From contig CM019831.1 of the NCBI GenBank assembly GCA_009763385.1, positions 14,410,080 through 14,474,079 on the forward strand: 64,000 bases of DNA, written 5' to 3'. The notes below the pieces were generated by a model. That model saw only the letters and a program-made list of their open reading frames with translations, had not been told where the DNA came from and made no database searches. Positions within the stretch are counted from its first letter, which is position 1. Every line of letters begins with the position of its first letter. The DNA is from Coix lacryma-jobi var. lacryma-jobi (Eukaryota > Streptophyta > Magnoliopsida > Poales > Poaceae). A program made the position numbers and the translations under genes. Of this stretch, positions 33,416 through 45,185 are shown piece by piece.

Positions 33416-34363
33416 CTAAAAGGGGAAACACACACCAAGCTCACCCCTCAACCTATTAAAGGTTGACTCGTCTAAAGGCTTGGTGAAAATATCAGCCAGT
33501 TGGTGATGAGTATCGACATGGCGAAGGTCGATATCACCCTTCTCCTGGTGGTCTCGCAGAAAATGAAAGCGCACATCAATGTGTTTGGTCTTCGAGTGAA
33601 GCACGGGGTTCTTAGCAACGCTAATGGCACTCGTGCTGTCACAAAGCAAAGGCACGCGAGAAAAGCTCAGACCAAAATCACACAAAGTGGCCATCATCCA
33701 AAGCAACTGGGAACAACAGCTAGCCACAGCAACATATTCAGCCTCTGTAGTGGACTGAGCAACACTAGACTGCTTGCGAGAAGACCACGAAACAAGAGAA
33801 GAACCAATAAATTGGCAAGTCCCAGAAGTGGACTTGCGCTCAATGCGACAACCAGCAAAATCGGCATCGGAATAACCGCAAAGCGAGAGAGTGGAGGAAG
33901 CAGAATACCACATCCCGAACTCAGGCGTGAAACGAAGGTACCTGAAGATGCGCTTCACCGCCTGACGGTGAGAAGTGCGCGGCGACGCCTGAAAGCGCGC
34001 GCACAGACACACGGCGAACTGAATGTCCGGCCGTGTCGCCGTCAGGTAGAGGAGCGACCCGATCATACTGCGGTACTCCTTCTGGTCCACTGCTTCTCCG
34101 TCCACATCCGCATCCAGGGCAGTCGTCGTCGACATGGGTGTTGGAAGAGGCTTGGCCTCACCCATATCGAACCGCTTCAGCAAATCCTTGGTGTACTTGC
34201 CCTGGTGCACAAACGTCCCCTCTCGGGATTGCTTAATTTGCAATCCGAGAAAGAATGTCAGCTCACCCATCATGCTCATCTCAAACTCCATGCTCATAGT
34301 ATCTGCAAACTTGGCAACCAAAGCGTGAGAAGAACCACCGAAAATGATATCATCCACGTAAAT
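33416..34363 (-). pseudogene. Sirevirus RT C-terminal half and RNase H
   Basis: About 315 codons. It opens with YVDD at 34352-34363, continues through LGLQIKQSREG, then RNase H with CGYSDADFAG, STTEAEYVA and DVRFHFLRDH, and ends LADIFTKPL and a stop at 33416. It is in a different frame from the upstream RT half; the shift falls near 34370. Confidence 0.9.
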
Positions 34364-34880
34364 CTGGACAAGAGAGTGTCTTTGCCTTGCTTGAGGAGAA
34401 AAAGCGTTTTATCTACACATCCCATTTTAAAACCCTTAGCAAGCAAAAAGGTTTTCAACCTATCATACCAGGCTCTAGGGGCTTGTTTCAAACCATATAA
34501 AGCTTTGTGGAGTTTAAAAACATGGTTTGGAAACTTGGGATTTTCAAAACCGGGGGGTTGCTCAACATAAACCTCCTCCTCTATGTAGCCGTTTAAAAAG
34601 GCACTCTTGACATCCATTTGAAAAAGTTTGAAACCCCTGGATGCAGCATAAGCCAAGAGTATCCTAATAGCCTCCAAACGTGCTACAGGAGCGAAGGTCT
34701 CCTCATAATCTATCCCTTACTTCTGACTATAGCCTTTCGCTACAAGCCGGGCCTTGTTTCTCACAACATGGCCATCCTCTCCTTGCTTGTTTTTAAATAC
34801 CCATTTTGTCCCAATAGGCTTACAGTCAGGTGGAGGTGGAACTAGAACCCAAACCCGATTTCGCTCAAAGTTCTCTAACT
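34364..34880 (-). pseudogene. Sirevirus RT N-terminal half, broken
   Basis: Encodes KARLVAKGY, then an in-frame TAA at 34717-34719, then RLEAIRILLAYA, DVKSAFLNGYI and LYGLKQAPRAWY. Its frame differs from both neighbours: shifts are near 34880 and 34370. The protein cannot be made as one chain. Confidence 0.88.
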
Positions 34881-36598
34881 CCTCATGCATTGACCCAATC
34901 CAGATCCGTCAATGCGTGTCCAACATCTCGGGGCTCAAAATTAGCAACAAAAGCAGAATGAGCGAAGTGAGAGATGTGCTGTGACCTGGAGCGAGTAACT
35001 CGCTCGCCGATGTCGCCGATCATCTGTTCAGGGGGGTGCTGGCGCTGGATATGTCGTGGCGCCTCCCGGGAAGAAGTGACCTCCCCCTCAACAGCAGCTG
35101 GTTCCACCCCGGGTACAAAAGGTACCGCGCGAGGTGGAGGATCTCACGGCCCCCAGGAAGAAGAAGTGTCGGGGCCGTGAGTCGTCGTCGAGGCCGCTCC
35201 TTGCGGCACGGCAGGTGGAGGGGGTGCTGGATCATCCATACCTTCAGCACCCTCATCCTCGTCATCGAAAAGAGGCTCTCCAACCTCATGATCACCTGCA
35301 CGCTCAAAACGAGAAGAAGGAGAAACAAGAGTCTCGTCGAAGGTGACATCTGATGTCTCCATGACTTGGTTAGTATTAAGGTTAAGTACACGATATGCTC
35401 TAGTGTGAGTGCCATAACCCAAAAATACTCCATCAGAAGAACGAGACTCAAACTTGTCCAGGTTGCCTTTCTTCAATATAAAACAATGGCAACCGAAGAC
35501 TCTAAAATAACTCACCTTGGGCTGGCGACCAAAACGCAACTCATAAGAGGTCTTCTTCAAAAACGCTCTCAGAAAAATGCGATTCGAAATGTAGCATGCA
35601 GTGTTCATAGCTTCGGCCCAAAAGCGCCTAGGAGTCCTATGCTCATCAAGCATCGTCCTGGCCATCTCAACAAGGGTCCGATTCTTCCTTTCTACCACAC
35701 CATTTTGGGGCGGTGTGTAGGGAGAAGAAAACTGATGCTCCAAACCAAGGCAGTTACAAAACTTCTCAAAATCCGAATTTTTGAATTCGGAACCGTTATC
35801 ACTTCTAATAGCTCGCATCGAGTTCAAAGGGAACTCGTTCTGGAGACGCAAAATCAGATTGCGAGCGAAGGAAAAAGTCTCGGACTTCTCAGTCAAAAAG
35901 AAGACCCACAAATACCTCGAAAAATCGTCAATAACAACCAAAACATACCACTTGCCACCAACCGAGCTCACCCGAGCCGGACCAACAAGGTCCATGTGTA
36001 AAAGCTCTCCAGGGTGCGAGGTCATAACCTTGGTCACAGGATGGTGGGGAGCGGCAACCATCTTCCCATGTCTACAAGAATGGCAAACTAGATCCTTCTC
36101 CATCGAAAGCTTGGGCAATCCTCGGATTAGGCCAAGTGAGCTAAGTCTTGCAAGCAAGTCGAAGCTTAAGTGACCGAGCCTCCTATGCCACTTCCAAAGA
36201 TTGGAGGAAGAAGGACTAGCCAAAAGACATCGAGAAGAACCAAACGACTCCGAGAAATTCGCACGAAAGACTTTCCCAAAGGGCGAAATCAGACATACAA
36301 GATCGCCCTGAGGATCTAAAATGCGACTAAGGTTCGGTTTGAAACGAATCTCATAGTCATCATCAAAAAGTTGCAAGACAGAAAGCAAGTTAAAATGCAG
36401 GTTAGAAACAAGAGCAACATCGCGCAACACAAAGTTCTCATTAACCCGCACAGTCCCACGAGACAATACCTTACCTTTACTATTGTCGCTGAAGGTTATG
36501 TACTCTTTTCCGGCGACTGGGCTAAGGCTGGAGAACCACTTGACGTTTCCGGTCATGTGCCTCGAGCAACCGGAATCCACCAACCAAATGTCCTCCAA
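34881..36598 (-). pseudogene. Sirevirus protease, integrase and linker
   Basis: Begins with the protease segment WLVDSGCSRHMTG (DSG intact). GAG-pre-integrase H and C pairs (HRRLGHLS, CHSCRHGK), integrase core with LLHMDLVGP, RSDNGSEF and PPQNGVVERKNRT, then a proline-rich linker follow. A TGA at 35144-35146 interrupts the linker, after which the frame goes on to WVNA near 34883 and is then lost. The integrase catalytic residues are preserved. Confidence 0.88.
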
Positions 36599-36612
36599 CC
36601 GTTTTACCTACA

Positions 36613-37884
36613 TCAATAAAAAGACATAGGGTGAGCATACGGTCCAACACTGGAGTTAGTGAAGTAGAAAGAATACCAGTGTTGGGCCGGCTGCTCAAAA
36701 GAACGATTAGCAGAAAAACCATTCCTAGCACGTCTACGAGAGGAGCGATCACCACGTAGAGGAAAACGTGGTCCGCTAAGGGAGGAGCGTCCATCGCGAT
36801 ACTCAAAACGCGGTGGGGGAAAGCGCTCAACTATAAAGCCTCCGCCACGGGGTCCATAGCCTACAACTGCAGGCTCCCGCCGGGCACGCTCTCTACGTGG
36901 CCTAGGCCTAGCAACTTGAGGCACTGCGCCTCTAGGCCAAGCAGTACGTCTCGGTGCTCTTCTCTGAGCATTCAGCGCATGTACATCATGAAAAGGATGG
37001 TACATGTCCGGGTTGTTCATCTCCCTAGCACGGCGCGCCTCTCTCTTGCGCCTAAAGCAGAACTCGCTCAAGTGTCCATCTCTCCCACAGAAATCACAAT
37101 GATACCTCACCGCACGCAAAGGGGGTTGTTGGTACTCATGACTGTGGGTGTGGATCACTTTGCCCTTCTGTGGCAACTCCTCATGGATAGGTGGCATTGT
37201 ATCCAGCTTGTTCTTTAGGTGGTTGGGTTTGGGATGCCACACTTGGTTCTTGGGTGGAGCTCTCGAAGGTTCCTCAAACACCCCATCCTTGGTGATAGGC
37301 TTGACCGGCTCTTTGGATGGAAGCTTGGTCAGTTTGGGAGTAGTGGTGGAGTTGGGCTTCTCACTAGGATTCAGACCACTCGACTCTCCAATCTTCCCAA
37401 AAGCAGAAAGATCAACACCCTGAGCAAGACCTACACCAGAACCTCGAGCGGCTCGCTTAAATTGGGAGATCATCATCCCGAGCTGCGGCTCACTACAAGA
37501 GACCCATGACAAGATGGTCCGAAGGTATGTGTTTTCCTCCTCGGTTTGCATCTTGCCATGCTTGACATTCGCAATCTCCATCTCCAAACCCTCACACAAA
37601 GCGCACCTAGCCACACTAGTGCTACCTGAGTTGGCCTCCTCAAGAGACACAATCTTGGCATTCTTCTCTGCCAACTCAGACTGCAAGACAGGACAAGTCT
37701 TGCACGCACCCAACAAGGAAGGTCTAGCCTTCAGCTCATCCAGCTCTCCTACCAACGCAACATACTTACCTCTCAAAGTGAGAAGGTCAGTCATGTGCGT
37801 GGTGCACGACTCGCACTCAACCTCCTCCGACACGACCACGGTGGACTTGGCAAACTCAAGCTCCCTCACCGTGTCCTCCCACTT
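36613..37884 (-). pseudogene. Sirevirus Gag C-terminal part with second zinc knuckle
   Basis: In the same frame as the upstream Gag but separated by TAG 37885-37887. It has Leu/Glu-rich, coiled-coil-like segments with two CXXC pairs, a KPN-rich central part, a second zinc knuckle CDFCGRDGHLSEFC and an Arg-rich tail. It ends at TGA 36613-36615, just before a frame change into protease. Confidence 0.85.
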
Positions 37885-39234
37885 CTACCTAAACTCCTTG
37901 CGCTCTCTAGCGGCACGCCTAAGCAACTTGTCCTGACTAAGGAGCGCGACAGTAAGCTTCTCAACCTCAGCAGAAAGCTCGTCGTGAGTGAGAGATACCT
38001 GGGAGGTGTCGTCGTCGTCGTCGCGAGGGGAGTGCTCCAGCTTGCCGTCGACCTCATCACCAAGCGCCATGGTGCAGAAGCCATCGTCGTCGGCGAAGAA
38101 GCAGAGACCGTTCAGCTTGTCCTCGATCCTCTTCTTCTTCTCGGACTCGTCGTCGCTTGATGAAGCAGAGTCATCATCCGAGCCGTCGACGTCGCTGAGC
38201 GTGGCGAAGAACGCACGCTGCTCAGCTTGGGCCTTCTCCAAGTACTTCTTCTTGATGTACTCTTTGTCGAATCCGCCCCGCTTCTTGTGCCTCGGGGGGA
38301 CGTGTTTCTCCTTGTGCTTGGAGTCGTTCTTGCGCCCATGATCGCCCTTCCCCGAGTGCTTGTTCTTCTTAGGGCAGTTGGCGATGAAGTGGTCGGGGTC
38401 GCCGCACTCATAGCAGCCCGAGCGTCCTCCTCCGCGGCGACGGTTCATGCGGTTGTTGTGAAACCGCGAGAACCGGTTGGCAAGCAAAGCCAACTCCTCG
38501 TCTCCCAAAGACTCCAGCTGGTCCTCTGTGACAGAAAAGAGAGAAGAAAGCGCAAAGCCAGCTGAGGGGTTAGAGGAAGAGCCAGAAACCAAAGCCATAG
38601 TCGGGCCAGAAGGATTCGCATAAGAAGCCCTCGACATGGCATCAATCTCACTGGACTTGAGCTTACTGAAGAGCTCGTCGCAAGTGAGGGTCTCATAGTT
38701 AGGCGATTCGATGATCGCCTGAACCTTGGAATCCCACACAGATCGATCAAGAGTGTGCAAAAGCTTCAAAGCACGCTCATGATCGTCAAAAGGCAACTGC
38801 TCCTTGTTAGCCCTCATCCTGTTGACAATCACCTGAAAGCGAGCGAATAAACTTTCTATGCTCTCGCCAGGCTGATGTCGAAAGTTCTCATACTCACGCT
38901 TGAACGACTCGTAGAGTCGGGTTTTGACTTGAGAGGTGCCCTCATGGAAACGCATGAGGGTGTCCCAGATCTCCCGAGCCGTAGCGAGGTGAGAAACACG
39001 ATCAAACTCACCCATGCTCAAACAAGAAAAGAGAGCATTACGGTCTCGGCTATTGGCATCGTGCTCATCGATCTGTTGCTGAGTGACACGAGCAGCCAAG
39101 ACCACGTAATCAGCAGAGTTGCAAATATCCCAAATAGAAGCACCCAAACTCTGCAGATAGGCCGACATGCGTATCTTCCAATACGCATAGTTCGTCCCAT
39201 CAAAGAACGGCGGCTTGCCCACGCCACGATCCAT
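37885..39234 (-). pseudogene. Sirevirus Gag N-terminal part
   Basis: 449 residues from ATG 39234 (MDRGVGKPPFFDGTNYAYWK, a DUF4219-type start), then a UBN2 capsid region (RLYESFKREYENFRHQPGE) and the zinc knuckle CYECGDPDHFIANC at about residues 276-289, followed by Lys- and Asp/Ser-rich stretches. It packages the RNA. The TAG at 37885-37887 truncates it; relatives continue through the segment listed next. Confidence 0.88.
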
Positions 39235-39283
39235 GTCGCCTTCTGTGGATCTGGAACCGGCTAAGGTGGAAGATCCTTAACCC

Positions 39284-39295
39284 GCTCCGATACCA
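39284..39295 (-). other. Primer-binding site of the Sirevirus-like element
   Basis: The minus strand reads TGGTATCGGAGC, one base away from the initiator tRNA-Met complement TGGTATCAGAGC, two bases from the 5' LTR edge. Confidence 0.9.
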
Positions 39296-39297
39296 AT

Positions 39298-41426
39298 TGA
39301 AGGACCGAGAATGCAAAAGCAAGGCGACCAGAGGGGGGTGAATGGGAGCCAATAAAATTTCTCTCGAAACTTTGGCCAAGTGTCCCAAAATCAATCCCCA
39401 AGAGCTACTACCGAAAACGTGATGCCCACGACCCTTAGAAGAGGGTGGATGATCCCTAGGATCACAGCGAGGCACCACAAAAACTTCCTCACCCAAGTTC
39501 ACGCAAGTCAACTAGTGACAGGATGGGATTCAGGCTATTTTGTAAAGGGGGAAGCCCAAATTCTGTAGAGCACGAAGTTGGGAATCCAACGCACCAAACG
39601 GATCTCGAATCGAAAGACGGACGAACAAACTGCGGACGAAAACGCGTCGAACCAGCACTGACCGGACTCTCCCTGCGTCCAGTCGCTGACCACCGGACGC
39701 GTCCGGTCGTGCAAAAACAGTTTTCGGAGCTTACTGTTTCTGACCGGACTCACCAGAGACGAGCGTCCGGTCGAGAGCAGTGTGTCCGGTTACAAAATAC
39801 AAGCCAAGTGAACAGTACAATGAGCGAGTCCGGTCACTTAGCGAAAGGTGCGTCCGGTCAAGTCACGAACCGAACACAGCGAAGGTGTCCATCGACCGGA
39901 CTCACTAACAGCGTCCGGTCGTTGAACAGGCAGCGTCCGGTCACCCCGATTCAGGCTGTTCGTTCACCGATTCGACTCGATCTCACCCAAAACAAATCCT
40001 CTAGGGATCAAACTTGGTGAGAAGAGTCACAAAGAGTATAGTGAGCTATCTCTAAGAGATCATGGCTCGAACCTATCTCCAAATCGGTGAATCGAAGAAT
40101 TTCGGGGGAAAGGAGAAAAACTTGACCCAAAACCAAAATCGATCGATCTCCTAGACCGTGAGGTTAGAGGAGAATTCCTTCGGTGAAAAGAAGTGCCTCA
40201 CGATCTAGAACAACTTGGTTCAAACGGATTTGCAAAAGATGAACCGAGAAAAGAGATCAAGCGACGGGAAAAACGTGGAGAAAAAGGATTCCGCGAAGAA
40301 TACGAACAAAACGCGAATCACAACCACGAATTGCAACCGTGTGGCTACCACACGCTACAACAGTGAGATTACGGTCTCACTTCCTCAAAATCTCACGGAC
40401 ACAGAGGTATTGTTCTCAACTCTGTGGATCTCAGGTTTACTACAGCAGGGGAGTGGGAGAACAGGAAACCCTAGCTATGAAAGAGCAAAATGACTGAGAT
40501 GCTGGGAGGAGGGTGTCTCCCCGGAGTACTTATCATATTCTAGTCTAAGTCTATTTCCTACTCTACCCCTCTCTAAACTAATTACAGAGCGAACCAGCTA
40601 AACCCTAGGGCTATTCTGGTCCAACCCGAAGTGGTAGGTAGATCCGACGGCCACGCCCGCGCAAGTCGTCCGTGTTGCCTCCACGCAACCTTCCGATTGC
40701 CGCCACGTGCCGCCCTCGCTCTGCACCCCCGGTTTTGAGGCCCAAACCGGGAAACCAGCCTTTTCCAATCAACCCCCGGTTTTGAGGCCCAAACCGGGAA
40801 ACCAGCCCACCAGCCTGAGTTTTGTGGCCCAAACTCAGAAACCCGCAGCGCCCGAGTTTTGAGGCCCAAACTCGGAAACCGGCCCATCGCCCGAGTTTTG
40901 TGGCCAAACTCGGAAACCGTCCGCGCCCAGGTTTTGTGGCTCAACCTGGAAACCGAGCACCCAGGTTTTGAGGCCCAAACCTGGAAACCGTCCACCCGTT
41001 GGTTTTTCTCTGGCTCAACCAACAAACCGGCGTCGTAGAGGGGATGCACCTCCCGTGCACCCCATCCACCGACACGTGTCCCCGAGTTCTCGACTCAGGC
41101 AACACATGACCGCACTTCTTCTCTTGTCGTCGCCACAGGCTGCCAGCCACCACAGCTGATCCTCAGGCACTCTGGTCCCTCAGTCCAAGCCTCCCGTCCG
41201 CCTTTCACCGCTCGGTTCGTCGGCATGGCACGTCCGCCGCACGGCACGCCCATCCTTCACCGCACCCGGTCCGTCAGCACGGCACGGCTCAACTTGACCT
41301 TCACCTTGCCCTCGATCACTGTCTCTGTGCTCGACACCTGCACAACACAAGCCAAAGAACATGCGCATCATACACGTTGACAATCACTCATCACTCAGAG
41401 ACCCGGCATACACCCATGTATTCGCA
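39298..41426 (-). repeat. 5' LTR of the Sirevirus-like element
   Basis: 2129 bp, partner of 29597-31721, with about 20 substitutions and three small indels between the two by eye. Ends at the target duplication TGTAC. Confidence 0.95.
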
Positions 41427-41431
41427 TGTAC

Positions 41432-42351
41432 CAGCTAGCAAAGGTTATTCTAGTGGAAGTGGTGTGCGAGACCAGGATCCACAGCTGGAGGGTGAGCCAA
41501 TTGATCGCTGGGGCAATGGGTGGACATCCATTGACCATTATCAAGTCTCACCCTGTTGTTGTGGCTGACTTCAATATTACGGCATAGCTACTACCACCTC
41601 GCACAGGGACGGATCTAGCGGTGAGGCAAATGAGGCGCAGGATGGAATGAGCTAGCCGGGAGGAGTTGGGGTTGGACCGGGAGGGGTGGTGTGATGGATG
41701 GATGGAGGGAGGGTGAGAGAAACCTCTTTGTCTTTTTCTTTTTCTTTCTTTTCATTTTTGTTTTGCAAATTTGTTTCAAATTTTTTTGAAAGCCTTTTGA
41801 ATCATGTTTAAACCAAATAAATTTTGATAAATCTTTTTCAAACCTTCCTAGATTTTGGTAATAAAATTTGCGCTTTATTTTCACAATATTTTGTAAATAT
41901 TTTTATTTCTTTTGTAAATAGAGCAAAAGTCAATTCGCCCTAAATTGATTTTAATAAAATTATTTTTCACTTGTTAAAAATATACAATGGCATGAATGCA
42001 ACAATCAATTAATAAAATATATTTTTCCTCCACTAATATTTGGTCAAATCATAATTTAATTTCTAATTAATTTTAATAATTAAAAATCAAGGTGTTATAA
42101 ACTGTTAGCTTGTGATGGATGTGGCGGTGGACGATCAACCTATTATATTCCACAATGCAAAATAACTTACACGTGAGAAGATGATGGACCATTGCATTAT
42201 TCAAACCAAACACACTAATTTAGTCGTGTTGGTGGAGCACCCACCCGAAACCTTGGTGTGTGTGGAATTACTAGGTCTCTCTTTCTAGCTCTGAGTTGGT
42301 TTGAAGCCTTATGAGGCTCTCAAATAATGTAAAAGTCGAAGCTAACACTAT
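41432..42351. mobile_element. Probable LTR relic
   Basis: From about 41600 to 42100 a GC-rich part passes into AT-rich sequence with TTTGAAATCAT-like and ATGGCATGAATGCAACAA-like patterns, and ends AATCAAGGTGTTATAA. This order resembles the end of the gypsy LTR at 12760-13114 (CAGAGGCATGAGTGCAAAAA, then GGGTGTCACA). It may be a diverged solo or partial LTR. No gene is seen. Confidence 0.4.
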
Positions 42352-43380
42352 GGCCCCATTTGGTACAGCTCAGCTTCACTAGTGAAGCTATTTTTTTAAA
42401 AAATAGCTCTATGAACAACTTAGGCCTTGTTTGTTTCCGCTCAAACGCGCGTTCGCGATCGGAAGTAGCTGAGAATCGAACCAAACGGCTCGCGTCGCGC
42501 TACGGAACGCGAATGCGCGTTCGCGACTGGGATTCGCCCGCAGTGGTGGCCGAAACGCGAGGAGGTGCCCGCGATTTGGAAAACCCTGCCCCGGTCTTAT
42601 CCGTGCGCTCGTCGCCCTGTGCGGTTGCCGCACAACGCCATCGCCGTCACAGCCTCCCCTATCTGCATCAGCTCTATCGGGCTCGGTCGTTGCCTCCCCA
42701 GACGCAGATCCACATCCAACGAGTTGGACCCTGCCGGATCTGGCCTCCCCTCCGCGTGAGCTGCTGGCGCGCCGCTTCTCTCCTGCCCGCGAACCACCGG
42801 CGGGCCGTCCTTCCCCTCCGCGCGAGCTGTCGCGCGCCGGCAACGCTGCCCCTCGCCTCCACACGAGTCGCCAGCGAGAGGCCGTCTCTGATCTAGTTGC
42901 TCGGCAACGCCGCCCCTCTCCGTTCGTGCCGCCTCCTCCTGAGCTCTGCGCTGCTCGGCCGCTATTGGAGCTCCTTCGGTCCTCCCCATCTCGCACGACC
43001 GGAGCAGTGCAGATAATTGGGACAGCCAAACGCTCGGCTCGGATTTTACGTATTGTGGCTTATCCTGTAATCATGCTCAATTTATAAGCGAGATTCACAT
43101 AAGCTGAAACAAACAGTGTCTTACTAGATGAAGCTGAGTTGTTTTAAAAAAAAAGTGTTTGGCAAAACAACTTCACCAATAACTTCATGTATGGTTGGGA
43201 GGGAGAAATGAGGTTGTAAGCTGTGAAAAACTATTTTTTTCAGCTCCATCTTATCTTATGGTTTTGTGAGAGAAGAATAAAACAACTCCATGGATAAAGC
43301 TGTTTTAGAAAAAAATATTTGGAAAAAAAACAGCTCACAACAGCTCATGAAGCTATTTGTGAGCTGTACCAAACAGCCCC
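42352..43380. mobile_element. TIR element (outer), GGCCCCATTTGGTACAGCTC ends
   Basis: The left end GGCCCCATTTGGTACAGCTC is matched by GAGCTGTACCAAACAGCCCC at the right, inverted repeats differing at few positions. Inner flanks also mirror each other (CAGCTTCACTAGTGAAGC, AGCTCATGAAGC). No clear target duplication is visible. Removing the nested element leaves about 330 bp, a MITE size. Ends of this kind occur in Harbinger- and hAT-type MITEs. Confidence 0.7.
42423..43120. mobile_element. Harbinger-like TIR element nested in the outer one
   Basis: Ends GGCCTTGTTTGTTTCCGCT and AGCTGAAACAAACAGTGTC are imperfect inverted repeats flanked by TTA on both sides (42420-42422, 43121-43123), the target duplication expected for PIF/Harbinger. 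The interior is strongly GC-rich (about 42430-43020), unlike the flanks. That composition hints at captured genic DNA, but I recognise no protein in it. Confidence 0.65.
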
Positions 43381-44021
43381 TACGAAGTTGGTGATCTCTT
43401 CTTGAAATAGACAATGAGTTCCCAGGTACACGGTGCACCATGGTGTAAACATTATTGTTGTCGCCGGAAGACCGGACACTGGTCCTTGTCCTTTTATTGG
43501 TTTGACGATGAATCCGTGGCGTGCAGCACATGTGTCGTACGTGCGTGAAGCATGTGCCAGAATGACAGCATTAGCCGTCACCTATCTCTTCATTTGGATG
43601 TGGATCGATGTGGATGCGTGCCAAACTTACATATATATATACTGTCACAACTTAAAATTTGATATTTCATACTGTACGTGCTAAAATATATGATATTTAG
43701 GCTTGCATTAGAATTCGATAAGTTATCTCTAGCTATCTAGATAGTTAGTTACAGTTACCTGTCTATTACTGTAGACATACACAGCTAGTAGCTATCAATT
43801 CAAGTAGTATTAGACATGTTGTTCCATGGAAAAAGTGTAGCCTTACTTGACCAGCAGAGCGGAGATGCGTTGATTCGCTGTCCACATGACTTTGACGTCA
43901 TGACCCATAATTCTTGTATGGATGATCAAATTAGCCATTACAAACAAATTAAGGGCTGGGTTGATGGCGTGTCTGGTTGTAAAGGCGTCCCCAGCCCCTC
44001 TGGCATCACACGTGTATGGTA

Positions 44022-44111
44022 CTCCCTCCGTCTCTAAATAACTGTCTCTAGAAATTCGTGTTCCCTCACAGACACGCTTTCCGAACGACAATTAAAAAAA
44101 GACGGAGAGAG
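44022..44111. mobile_element. Stowaway-type MITE
   Basis: CTCCCTCCGTCTCT after TA (44020-44021) and GACGGAGAGAG before TA (44112-44113). The duplicated block near 57181-57215 lacks it and shows the uninterrupted site, so it inserted after the duplication. Its interior (TTCCCTCACAGACACGCTTTCC) is nearly the same as that of the MITE at 3521-3615. Confidence 0.85.
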
Positions 44112-44364
44112 TACTAGTTAGCCTTGGTGCACTGTACACTTGCATGCATGCATATGGCCATGCATCACACTCACTGAGTGTGCGACGTGGACGCGCCGGG
44201 ACCATGCATGCGAGATGGTTTGACAGAGCGACACTAGTAGCTAGATTTCCATCATGCTTCTTGATGCGTGAAGATTGTTGTCAAAAAAAGATGCGTGCAG
44301 TCCACAGTACATGGGCTGGCAATTAGCAATCACCAATCAGCATATATAGCAACCACCGTCCTTG

Positions 44365-45180
44365 GAGCATCTCCAACGGTTTGGTAAATGACTTGCCATC
44401 CTTCAAAATTTAGCAAAACAATCAAAATTTGTTCTCCAACAATTTGCTAAAGTTGCTTGCCAAATCTCTCAACTTGCCATCTCCCGTCGCCGCGCGCGTA
44501 TACTCCTCCCCAACGCGTGCGACTGTCCTCCGACTTGGGCGATGGCGCTGGCGTCCGCACGGGCCCACGCGGCGGCCTTCTTGACGGTGTGGGTGCGTGT
44601 GCTCGTCGCGAGGCACACGGCAGAGCAGCGCAACGAGGCGCTTCTGCATGTGTTCGCGGCCGGAGCCGCCCGCCGGCAGCCGGGGCCGGGCCGGCGCTCG
44701 CCGGCCGGAGCCGCCTGTGAGCTAGAGGCACCGTGGCGGCTGGTTTGTCGAGGTGGAGGCGCTGACCGGGAGGTGGAGGCACTGACCGGCGGGTTCGATG
44801 AGGCCGCCGTGTACCTGGCCAGGCTCCTGGACGGCTCCAGCACCGTGGGGGCTACGGCGGCTCTAGCACCGTGCACCACGTTCCTTTCTCCTAGTCACTG
44901 TGTTTTTATTGCTTGCTTGTTTTCATCGATCCCGGCAAGAGAACGCAAGAGAACGAAGGAAGCAGCCAACCAAATCAGCTAGAATACTATGTGGGTGCTT
45001 TATGCTTTCAAAGTGTTTGTTCAAATGCCGCACAACTAGCAGAAAGGCTAGTTAGCATTTTACCAAGTCTAAATGACAAACTCTTGGAGTGAGAACAAAT
45101 TTTGACTTGCCAAATATTTTAGCAACTTGCCAAAACACATGATTTACCAAGTGAATTTTACCAGACTCTTGGAGATGCTC
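44365..45180. mobile_element. Mutator-like element with a GC-rich passenger
   Basis: Left end GAGCATCTCCAACGG and right end CTTGGAGATGCTC are inverted repeats, and similarity continues inward over roughly 100 bp with GGTAAAT, TTGCTAAA and CAAAATTTGTTCTC blocks on both sides. Long inverted repeats fit a MULE. The core, about 44480-44900, is GC-rich with open frames on both strands, as in Pack-MULEs that carry gene fragments. No donor protein is recognisable. The duplicated block at 57412 lacks this element. A 9-bp target duplication is not clear. Confidence 0.65.
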
Positions 45181-45185
45181 TGGCT

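Larger units (their letters stand above)
29597..41426 (-). mobile_element. Sirevirus-like Ty1/copia retrotransposon
   Basis: LTRs run TG to CA at 29597-31721 and 39298-41426, with a perfect target duplication TGTAC at 29592-29596 and 41427-41431. The minus strand carries a primer-binding site TGGTATCGGAGC, Gag with two zinc knuckles and a coiled-coil-like stretch, protease, integrase, RT and RNase H. Long LTRs, a long Gag, several polypurine-like tracts after RNase H and palindrome arrays in the LTR all fit the Sirevirus (Opie/Ji-like) lineage. At least three nonsense codons and three frame changes make it inactive. LTRs differ by about 20 substitutions in 2.1 kb, near 1%. Confidence 0.95.

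Noticed and set aside
42360..43029. ORFs of 130-206 residues in the nested TIR elements
   Set aside because: Open on both strands with no recognisable domain; treated as a GC-rich composition effect or captured DNA.
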